Assembly (NCBI GenBank): GCA_002162075.1
Contig: CP021423.1
Span: forward strand, 2,108,001-2,172,000
DNA: 64,000 nucleotides
DNA from: Armatimonadetes bacterium Uphvl-Ar1
GTDB lineage: Bacteria; Armatimonadota; Fimbriimonadia; Fimbriimonadales; Fimbriimonadaceae
Reading direction: 5' to 3'
A program made the translations under genes and the position numbers. The notes under the pieces were generated by a model. It searched no databases and was not told where the DNA came from. It worked only from the letters and a program-made list of their open reading frames with translations. Below, in pieces: positions 46,175 through 53,411 of the stretch; position 1 is the stretch's first letter; each line of letters begins with the position of its first letter.

Positions 46175-47464
46175 ATGGAACTACCATTGAAATACGATGG
46201 CTCACTTCGCTGGTTGTTCCTTGACCTCAACGCTTACTTCGCAAGTGTCGAACAAGCCGAAAACCCCGAACTCCTCGGCAAGCCCGTTGCTGTTTGCCCC
46301 ACCCATGGCGACAGTGCCACCATCATCGCCGCAAGTTACGAAGCCAAACCGTTTGGCATCAGAACCGGCACCCGCGTTGGCGAGGCCAAACAGATGTGCC
46401 CGGACATCATTCTTGTCCCCGCAACGCCCGCCCTTTATGTAGCCTACCATCGGGCCGTTCTCGCCGCCGTCGAATCCGTCCTTCCGATAGACAAAGTCTG
46501 TAGCATTGACGAACTCCGAATCCGCCTCCTCGGCGAAGAACGAACGCCCGAAAACGCTACCCGACTCGCTCATCAGCTCAAACAAGCCATCCGCGATCAC
46601 GTCGCCCCCAGCCTGCAGTGCAGTATCGGAATCGCCCCCAATGCCTGGCTCGCCAAACTCGCCACCGAATTCCAAAAACCCGACGGCCTCGTCTTCATCC
46701 ATCCCCAAGACCTCCCCGACCGACTCAAAGGTCTCAAGCTAACCGAATTCCCTGGCATCAACAAGCGCATGCAAGCCCGGCTCAATGCCTCGGGAGTATT
46801 CACGAGCGACGATCTGATCCGCCAAAACCCCAAGCAACTATCCAAAGCTTTCGGCAGTGTGATCGGAGAGCGGTGGTACTACCTGCTCCGGGGATATGAC
46901 GTCCAGTTCGAGAATGAAACCGGCAAAACCCTCGGACATTCCCACGTTCTGCCTCCCGATATGCGGACAGACCAAGATTCTCGCGCCGTCCTCCTCCGCC
47001 TCACCCACAAGGCCTGCGCCAGACTCCGCGCAACTGGTGTTTGGGCCACCCACGTCACCGTTTCCGTAACCGGAAGAATACGTTCTTGGCACGCAGAATC
47101 CCGAATCCCTCCCACTCAAGATGCCATCTCACTCGCTCCTACTATCGAACGCCTCTGGCGCGACCGCGACTTCTCTCAACCAACTAAAGTCAGTATTACA
47201 TTCCACAATCTCAAAAAAGGCCCCGAAACAACCCCCTCACTCTTTGAGCCAACAAAAGACTATGCCGAACTAGGCCATGCTGTGGACAACGTCAACAATA
47301 AATTTGGCAAGAATTCCGTCTTCCTTGCCAGCCTCGATAAAGCCAAGAACACCGCCACCGAAAAAATAGCTTTTAATAAAACCTGGCTCTTCAGCGAAGG
47401 CAAAGACGACCACGCTTGGCCCGACACCTTTCGAGGATTGCAACCGGAAAGAGATGATGAATAA
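46175..47464 (+). CDS. dinB: Y-family DNA polymerase (DNA polymerase IV-like)
   Basis: A translesion polymerase. The palm domain has FLDLNAYFASVEQAENPEL near residue 16 (first acidic residue, with the FAxVE block) and VCSIDELRI near 108 (the second acidic pair). A thumb with FPGINKRMQARLNASGVFTSDDL and a little-finger domain follow. The first motif reads DLNAYF rather than the usual DMDAFF, leaving only one Asp there, but the second acidic pair is present. The C-terminal ~100 residues are charged and lack the usual beta-clamp motif as far as can be seen. No SOS box is obvious upstream. Confidence 0.88.
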   Translation: MELPLKYDGSLRWLFLDLNAYFASVEQAENPELLGKPVAVCPTHGDSATIIAASYEAKPFGIRTGTRVGEAKQMCPDIILVPATPALYVAYHRAVLAAVESVLPIDKVCSIDELRIRLLGEERTPENATRLAHQLKQAIRDHVAPSLQCSIGIAPNAWLAKLATEFQKPDGLVFIHPQDLPDRLKGLKLTEFPGINKRMQARLNASGVFTSDDLIRQNPKQLSKAFGSVIGERWYYLLRGYDVQFENETGKTLGHSHVLPPDMRTDQDSRAVLLRLTHKACARLRATGVWATHVTVSVTGRIRSWHAESRIPPTQDAISLAPTIERLWRDRDFSQPTKVSITFHNLKKGPETTPSLFEPTKDYAELGHAVDNVNNKFGKNSVFLASLDKAKNTATEKIAFNKTWLFSEGKDDHAWPDTFRGLQPERDDE

Positions 47465-48235
47465 TTATTCCACATCTTCGCGGGGAACGTATTCCCGCTG
47501 ACCAAACCACCACACCCCTAGCCCCCCCAAAACCACAACCAACCCCAACAAAACTGCCCAACTTGCCGCCACCGGAACCCCCATCCCTGTCACCTGACCC
47601 GCCAAAACATCCATCATCCCCTTGGCTTCTCGCTCAATCTCCGCATGGCCGGCAATCGACTTCAAATAAGGATAAATCGACAAGTAATACAAATCTCCCG
47701 GCATATTCGGCACAAACGTTTCCCATCCAAATGCAAACAGCAGGCAGTAAATCATCGCCTTATTCAGCACCAAACTCACGAAGATAAACAGAGTTCCATA
47801 AGCCAAAACGCCGAGCAAAATCACAACTGCATCCCACCAAAAACCTGGAGTCTGGAAAGCTCTCGGACCAAGAACTCCGAGGCCTGCAGCCAGCCACGCC
47901 GCCCAGCTTGCCCCCAAAACCGCCGCAAAGCTCGCCAAACTCCGACCGATCAACAGCGAAGGTCTGGGAATTGATCGCGTCAACAAATACACAATCGTCT
48001 TCTGCTCGACTTCCGCCGCCAAAACTTGCATCCCAAAAATCGCCGCCGCTAATGCTAAGACTCGGAACACTAAGACCTCAACGACCTGTCCATAAGTCGC
48101 CAGTTCTTGGCCCGGCTGAAATCCAACCCAAATCCGCCCTACAATCCCGACAACAACCGCGATCAAAAGCCAAGTCACAATCCGACCCGGTCGGACAAAA
48201 TCTCTTAACGCTCCCGTAAATGCGACGCCGATCAT
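47465..48235 (-). CDS. ABC-2-type exporter permease
   Basis: 256 aa with about six hydrophobic segments (VTWLLIAVVVGIVG, ALAAAIFGMQVLAA, GVLAYGTLFIFVSLVLN, AVLLGLVVVLGGLGVWWFG). The architecture is that of ABC-2-like permeases without a conserved sequence motif. It overlaps the ATPase gene upstream by 4 bp, and the group of four genes reads ATPase, permease, ATPase, permease. This permease is paired with the ATPase at 48232-49149. Substrate unknown. It ends immediately beside the 3' end of dinB. Confidence 0.75.
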   Translation of the reverse strand: MIGVAFTGALRDFVRPGRIVTWLLIAVVVGIVGRIWVGFQPGQELATYGQVVEVLVFRVLALAAAIFGMQVLAAEVEQKTIVYLLTRSIPRPSLLIGRSLASFAAVLGASWAAWLAAGLGVLGPRAFQTPGFWWDAVVILLGVLAYGTLFIFVSLVLNKAMIYCLLFAFGWETFVPNMPGDLYYLSIYPYLKSIAGHAEIEREAKGMMDVLAGQVTGMGVPVAASWAVLLGLVVVLGGLGVWWFGQREYVPREDVE

Positions 48236-49149
48236 TGCGCACCTACCAAGTACTCATAAACCGATTCCAAGTTGTTATCCGGACTTTCAATCTCCCAAAT
48301 CCCAAATCCTTCCGCCGCCAAATCACCAACTACCGCATAAAAGTCACCCGCCTGCCGAGTCTGGACTTCCACTTCGTCCAGCGCCTCATTCACTGACAAG
48401 CTCACAACAAACGGCAATTCTGCAAAACGCCCCGCCATCTCCCTCGCCCGATCCCCCCGAATCTTGATCCTGTGCGGATACCGATCAATCAAATCTCGAA
48501 TTTCGCTCACGTCCCCACTCGCCAGCAACCGACCTCGATGTAACAAAAGAATGGACCGCGTCATCTGCTCCACTTCAAAGAGAATGTGGCTACTAACAAC
48601 AATCGCCTTTCCACGCATCGCAAGCCCCTGCAAAACATCCATAAACTCTCGCCGTCCCACCGGGTCGAGTCCGTTCAGTGGTTCATCCAAGAGCAACAAA
48701 TCCGGATCATGGAAAATCGCTTGAGCAAGCTTAATCCGTTGGCGCATCCCCTTGGAATAGCCTTTCACCGAGCGGTCAGCCCGGTCGGACATCCCCACCT
48801 GTTGCAAAACATCCTCTGTTCGCCGAACCCCGGTTTCGTGGTCGTACCCCATCATCCGCCCCATCCGGTAAACAAACTCGCGACCGCTCAAATGCTCTGG
48901 AAAACTATCAATGTCCGGGCAATAGCCTAGCTTTTCAAAAACTTGCGTATTCGAAAACGGATCATTTCCAAAAACCCGAACCTCACCTGTCGTGGGACGA
49001 ATCTGACCCGTAATCAACTTCATCAAAGTGGACTTTCCCGCCCCGTTCTGACCAAGCAAAGCTGTCACACCCGAACCGATCCGGCAATTCACGTCATTCA
49101 GTCCAATCACATCGCCATACCAGCGGCTCACCCCGGTCAGTTCAATCAC
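48232..49149 (-). CDS. ABC transporter ATP-binding protein (exporter type)
   Basis: 305 aa. Walker A GQNGAGKSTLMK near residue 35, signature YSKGMRQRIKLAQAIFHDPDLLLLDEPLNGLDP combining the C-loop and Walker B near 130-160, and an H-loop in SSHILFEVEQMT. The C-terminal extension (about 225-305) is typical of CcmA/NatA-type exporter ATPases. Overlap with both neighbours suggests one transcript. It probably drives the adjacent permease. Confidence 0.9.
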   Translation of the reverse strand: MIELTGVSRWYGDVIGLNDVNCRIGSGVTALLGQNGAGKSTLMKLITGQIRPTTGEVRVFGNDPFSNTQVFEKLGYCPDIDSFPEHLSGREFVYRMGRMMGYDHETGVRRTEDVLQQVGMSDRADRSVKGYSKGMRQRIKLAQAIFHDPDLLLLDEPLNGLDPVGRREFMDVLQGLAMRGKAIVVSSHILFEVEQMTRSILLLHRGRLLASGDVSEIRDLIDRYPHRIKIRGDRAREMAGRFAELPFVVSLSVNEALDEVEVQTRQAGDFYAVVGDLAAEGFGIWEIESPDNNLESVYEYLVGAQ

Positions 49150-50099
49150 GAAACCACCTCAACCGCTCGAACTTTCCGCAACGCCAATCCCCAGCAAGCA
49201 ATCACTGGCAAGACGACCATCACCAATAACAACCACAGATCGGGCCTCGGCACAATTGCCTCCGCCGCTCCCTGATTGTCCCGAACAAAGAAACTCCCAT
49301 CCGTTCCAAGAATTGTCTTCAACAATCCTTCACTCGCACCATAAAGCGATAAGTAATGAATCGTATCCAAAACCCCCTGGATACCTGCGACATCTCGTGT
49401 TTCCGCGACGAGCCGCGCGAGCTGAGCAAAAACTCCGCTCAGAACATAAATTCCTGCGTAGGTCGCCCCCGCAAGCCGCCCCTGATTAAACAAAGAGCTC
49501 ACACCCAAGATCACACTCGCCTGAAAAGCACACACGGCAAAAATTCCCGCCAAAGCCCGCGGAATCATCATCGGATCATCCGTCAAAAATCCATGTTCGC
49601 GGAAGTTCATCGCCCCGTAAAACATAAAGAAAACCGCCGGAATCAGCATCGCAATCGCCAGCATCAAAAATATCCCAACGAATTTTCCAACCAGATAATC
49701 CAACTTCGAGCAAGGCTTACTGAAATAAACCAGCAACGCATTTGATCGATTGTCGTTGGCGATCGACCCCGCCCCCACCATCAGCAAAATCGCCATCAAA
49801 AGGAAGTGACCAAACTGGAATCCATTCAGAAATTGATCCTTCCAAACAATCTGTTCAAAGAACTGTCCCGCAAAATCTGCACCTCCCATGTTCGCCGCAA
49901 AACTATCGATGAAGTAAGTCACCGCCGCAAGAATCAAGAAGTGTCCACCGCTCAAAACCGTCAAAACCCAAAACGACCGGAGTTTAACGACCCGTTGCAT
50001 CAATTGCCGTGCAATCACCCACCAATTTCCTCCTTTCCGCAAAGGAGAATCCGTCACATTGCGATAGCTAAGGTCAGCAATCGGGCCACTAGTTGACAT
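49146..50099 (-). CDS. ABC-2-type exporter permease with longer N-terminus
   Basis: About 317 aa, with roughly six hydrophobic segments after a ~25-residue polar start; ATG 50099 is preferred over a TTG one codon upstream. Hydrophobic blocks such as GIFLMLAIAMLIPAVFFMFYG and ALAGIFAVCAFQASVILGVSSLF fit ABC-2 permeases. A soluble loop between the first two helices includes FFEQIVWKDQFLN. It overlaps the next ATPase by 11 bp and is presumably its partner. Substrate unknown. Confidence 0.7.
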   Translation of the reverse strand: MSTSGPIADLSYRNVTDSPLRKGGNWWVIARQLMQRVVKLRSFWVLTVLSGGHFLILAAVTYFIDSFAANMGGADFAGQFFEQIVWKDQFLNGFQFGHFLLMAILLMVGAGSIANDNRSNALLVYFSKPCSKLDYLVGKFVGIFLMLAIAMLIPAVFFMFYGAMNFREHGFLTDDPMMIPRALAGIFAVCAFQASVILGVSSLFNQGRLAGATYAGIYVLSGVFAQLARLVAETRDVAGIQGVLDTIHYLSLYGASEGLLKTILGTDGSFFVRDNQGAAEAIVPRPDLWLLLVMVVLPVIACWGLALRKVRAVEVVS

Positions 50100-51009
50100 C
50101 AATTGCCTCCATAAACGCCTCTTCCAAACTCCTCGCCCCCGGCTTCAAACCGCGAATCTGCGCCCCCGCCTCTCGTGAAGCTAAGAAAACCTTCTTGCTC
50201 AACTCTTCGTGCCCACCCACCGCCGCCAACCTATACCAAGTCCCCTTTGCGCTAACCAGCTCAAACCCGTGCCGCGCCGCCGCTTGCAAAAACTCTCCAC
50301 TTTTCTCCCTCAATTCGACATCCACCGCATTCGAGTTCAATCCGCGCAAATCGCTCACACTCCCCTGCAATTTCATTTGCCCCCCCGCAATCACCACCAC
50401 CGAATCGCAAGTTCGCTCAATGTCCGGAAGTAAGTGAGAACAAACCAAAACGTTCACTCCCTTGTTCTGAGAAATATCCCGCACCAAATCAAGCATTTCG
50501 TGCCGACCCTTCGGGTCAAGACCATTCGTCGGCTCGTCCAACAGCAGTAATTTCGGCCCATGTACCAAGGCCTGAGCAAACTTGATTCTCTGCTTCATCC
50601 CCGTCGAGTAACTCTCAATTGCCCGGTACCGCGCTTCCCCCAAACCCGCATATTCCAAAACCTCGTGCGCTCGTCGAACCGCATGATTGCGCGGCATCCC
50701 CGCCAACTCCCCTGCATAGGCCACAAACTGAACCGCATTCATCCCCGGGATATGACAATCCTGCTCGGGCATGTACCCCACCGCCTGGCGTATCGCCATC
50801 CCGTCGCGCCCGACTTCCAGACCCAAAACATCCCCACGACCCCCCGCTGGCTTAATGAAGCCCAGCATCGTCTTGAGCATCGTCGTTTTCCCCGCCCCGT
50901 TCGGCCCCAAAAGACCAACGCACCCCTCAGGAACTGCCACCGAAAAATCCCGCAAAGCCGTGAACCGACCGTACTGGACTGTTAAGTTTTCGAGTGTGAC
51001 AACCGCCAA
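50089..51009 (-). CDS. ABC transporter ATP-binding protein (exporter type), second copy
   Basis: 306 aa. Walker A GPNGAGKTTMLK near 35, signature YSTGMKQRIKFAQALVHGPKLLLLDEPTNGLDP, H-loop in CSHLLPDIE. The C-terminal extension contains a SLEEAF-type ending as in NatA-like exporters. It is the first gene of the minus-strand operon, with its start only 97 bp from the divergent ndk. Its permease is probably 49146-50099. The two ATPases are clear paralogues, so the operon may form one composite or two separate exporters. Confidence 0.9.
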   Translation of the reverse strand: MAVVTLENLTVQYGRFTALRDFSVAVPEGCVGLLGPNGAGKTTMLKTMLGFIKPAGGRGDVLGLEVGRDGMAIRQAVGYMPEQDCHIPGMNAVQFVAYAGELAGMPRNHAVRRAHEVLEYAGLGEARYRAIESYSTGMKQRIKFAQALVHGPKLLLLDEPTNGLDPKGRHEMLDLVRDISQNKGVNVLVCSHLLPDIERTCDSVVVIAGGQMKLQGSVSDLRGLNSNAVDVELREKSGEFLQAAARHGFELVSAKGTWYRLAAVGGHEELSKKVFLASREAGAQIRGLKPGARSLEEAFMEAIDVN

Positions 51010-51106
51010 AGTAGAGATACTTTACTCAGCCCGCTTCCTGAGGTTTCAGCCGCCCGGTATTAAGGCCCCGAACCCGCCCCCTTCGCCCGGTAACCTCCCA
51101 TCAATC

Positions 51107-51520
51107 ATGGAAACAACTCTGGTTCTCATCAAGCCCGGCGGAGTCGCCCGCAACCTCAACGGTGAAATCATTCGCCGCATCGAACTTCGCGGCCTCAAAG
51201 TCACTGGTCTCAAGCTCATCAATGCCCCCCGCGAAACCGTCGAAGCTCACTACGCCGAGCACCGCGAGCGCCCCTTCTTCAACGATGTTGTCAATTATTT
51301 GGTGAGCGGCCCGGTAGTCGCCCTCGCCGTCACCGGCCCCAACGCCACCAAAGCGATCAGAATGATGATGGGCGCCACCAACCCCGTCGAAGCTGAACCC
51401 GGCACCGTCCGTGGCGACATGGCCCTCACGATTGACGACAACCTCGTCCACAGCAGCTCCGATCCCGAAGCCGCCGCCAACGAACTCAAACTCTGGTTCC
51501 CCGAAGGCACCGTCGACTAA
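51107..51520 (+). CDS. ndk: Nucleoside diphosphate kinase
   Basis: Transfers phosphate between nucleoside tri- and diphosphates through a phosphohistidine. 137 aa. It opens ETTLVLIKPGGVARNLNGEIIRRIELRG, has RPFF and GPVVALAVTGPNATKAIRMMMGATNP, then the active-site His in DDNLVHSSSDPEAAANELKLWF. The start motif has KPGG instead of the near-invariant KPDG, and the usual RxxIH reads DDNLVH. The frame open upstream is antisense to the ABC operon. The start is ATG 51107. A repeat lies after the stop. Confidence 0.9.
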   Translation: METTLVLIKPGGVARNLNGEIIRRIELRGLKVTGLKLINAPRETVEAHYAEHRERPFFNDVVNYLVSGPVVALAVTGPNATKAIRMMMGATNPVEAEPGTVRGDMALTIDDNLVHSSSDPEAAANELKLWFPEGTVD

Positions 51521-51521
51521 T

Positions 51522-51602
51522 CCCCCTCTCCATCTCAATCGAGTTTTAAGTCTTTTCCCCCTCCCCGTTTCAATCGAGAGGGGGATCAAGGGGGTGAGGT
51601 GA
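51522..51602. repeat. Degraded family-A repeats
   Basis: A truncated copy (CCCCCTCTCCATCTCAATCG, 51522-51541) is followed by a fuller one at 51557-51602: stem CCCCCTC..GAGGGGG, loop CCCGTTTCAATC, tail ATCAAGGGGGTGAGGT. Both are diverged from the copies at 18.0 and 41.6 kb. The gap runs to 51674 without a gene. Confidence 0.65.
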
Positions 51603-51674
51603 ATTTTTCCGAATGAATTGATCTCAGACTTCAAGAAATGCCACTCGGATCCGATTCGTTCTGGCTCGAACGAG

Positions 51675-53411
51675 TCACCGACCACCCAACCCACTTAACG
51701 AAACCCCCTCAATAAAATACTTCTGCGCAAAGAAGAACAACAACAGCACCGGAATCGTCGACATCGTCGCAAACGCCATCATCAACGCCTGATCCGTCCC
51801 CCGGTCCGAAGCAAACAAACCCATCGCATAACTCATCGGCATCTTCGCCGGAGTATTCACATAAATCAGCGGACCCATAAAGTTGTTCCAAGCCCCCATA
51901 AACGTCCAGATCGCAATCACCGCCAGAGCTGGCTTCACCAGCGGCAACATGATCTGCCAAAACGTCCGCCAATAACCACACCCGTCAATCCGCGCCGCTT
52001 CTTCCAGCTCCATGGGGATCGTCCCAAAAAATTGCCGCAAGAGAAACACATTAAACGCACCCGCAAAGAATGTCGGCACCCAAATCGGCAAGAGCGAATC
52101 CATCCACCCCAAATTTGAGAAAATCAAGAACTGCGGCAACATCGTCACCGCCCCCGGCAACATCATCGTCATCAGCATCACGAAGAACAACTGATCCCGC
52201 CCCGGGAACCGCAAACGCGCAAATCCATAAGCCACAATTGAACAACTCAAAACCGTCCCCAAAACACTCATCCCCGCCAACCAAAGCGTATTCATCAAGT
52301 AAGCCAATCCAAACCCTGTCTCCAGCGGCATCCACTCCAAAGCGTCTGAGTAGTTCTGCCACCGCAAACCGCGCTCGCGCACTGGCTCAACATCCTCTGG
52401 CATCACTGTGATTCGCTGGCCCTTCATGTCCCCCGGCTCCAAAACTTCCAAAAGCCGCGACCCGTCCTCCTGATCCTTCACCGTGAACGCCGTAAAAGCC
52501 GTCCCATTCTCGATCCTGCTCCAAATAGGCTGATCTCGCGGAATCTCCTTGAGCGATCCTGCCGGAACTTCAAATCTCCGCCCCCTCAAGCCATAGGGCC
52601 GCTCGACCTCAACCAACCACTTCCCGCCTGCAACCTCCGAATCCTTTTTGACTTTAACTGCCCGACCGTCGTATCGCGCGGCAAACTGCGGAATTTCCGG
52701 ATCCAAGAAAGCGTGAGTCTTCTGCACCTGCGGCACCCAAACAATCCCGTCCGTATTCGCCAAATCCCGCTCCTCCTTAAACGAAGTGGTCAAAAGCCAA
52801 ACGAACGGGATACTAAAAATAACCGCCCCTGCCAGCAATCCCAACTGAGCGGAGATTTTCTTCGTAATCCCCCGTGCCGCCGTCGTCCGTTCCGCCAAAA
52901 TCATCCCCACCATCGCCGCAACGAGCAGTCCCAAAAGTCCAAAAATCGCCGGCCAATGGAGCGGAATCGCCCCCCTCAGAATCGAAATCTGCCCCTCCAT
53001 CCCCCGCAACCACAAGAACGAGCCAACCCCAACCCCCGCCCAAATCAATGCCGCCAAGTACCGTCCCCGACCCTCTTCCGCATTCAAAGCCGTCCTCCCT
53101 TGAATCAGCCGCGAACCCACCATGAACACCGAGAGCAACAGCATCCAACCCGGAAATGGCGTGTAAATCCAGACCAGCGGCAACCAGCTCCCCACCGCTT
53201 CTCGCCCAAGCTCTTTGGGCATAAACGATCCCACCAACAGCAACAATCCACCAATCCCCGCCGAAATCCCAATTTGCTTAACCATTCCCGCGCGGTCAAC
53301 ACCCGGCAAACCAACAGCGAGACGCATCCCCAAAAAAACTGCTCGGAATCCCAAAACCATGCCCACCCACAAGCAAACTGTGAGGATCAAAAACAGAACT
53401 TCGGCCGTCAC
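51675..53411 (-). CDS. CUT1-family sugar ABC transporter permease (MalG-like) with extra domains
   Basis: 578 aa. The C-terminal ~235 residues are MalG-like, with an EAA-type coupling loop ELEEAARIDGCGYWRTFWQIMLPLVKP near residue 475. The N-terminal ~185 residues add about five hydrophobic segments that ordinary MalG proteins lack. After the first MalG helix (IPFVWLLTTSFKEERDL) an extra ~120 residues (about 229-350) of polar beta-like sequence are inserted, presumably outside the membrane, before the RWQNYSDAL block. The start is a GTG overlapping the upstream gene by 4 bp. It pairs with the fused binding-protein/permease gene. No ATPase of this type is present nearby, so a shared ATPase is likely. 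Confidence 0.8.
   Translation of the reverse strand: MTAEVLFLILTVCLWVGMVLGFRAVFLGMRLAVGLPGVDRAGMVKQIGISAGIGGLLLLVGSFMPKELGREAVGSWLPLVWIYTPFPGWMLLLSVFMVGSRLIQGRTALNAEEGRGRYLAALIWAGVGVGSFLWLRGMEGQISILRGAIPLHWPAIFGLLGLLVAAMVGMILAERTTAARGITKKISAQLGLLAGAVIFSIPFVWLLTTSFKEERDLANTDGIVWVPQVQKTHAFLDPEIPQFAARYDGRAVKVKKDSEVAGGKWLVEVERPYGLRGRRFEVPAGSLKEIPRDQPIWSRIENGTAFTAFTVKDQEDGSRLLEVLEPGDMKGQRITVMPEDVEPVRERGLRWQNYSDALEWMPLETGFGLAYLMNTLWLAGMSVLGTVLSCSIVAYGFARLRFPGRDQLFFVMLMTMMLPGAVTMLPQFLIFSNLGWMDSLLPIWVPTFFAGAFNVFLLRQFFGTIPMELEEAARIDGCGYWRTFWQIMLPLVKPALAVIAIWTFMGAWNNFMGPLIYVNTPAKMPMSYAMGLFASDRGTDQALMMAFATMSTIPVLLLFFFAQKYFIEGVSLSGLGGR

Noticed and set aside
50771-51106. Longer start for ndk at 50771
   Set aside because: It would be antisense to an ABC ATPase gene. 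Ndk has a fixed short N-terminus that fits ATG 51107.
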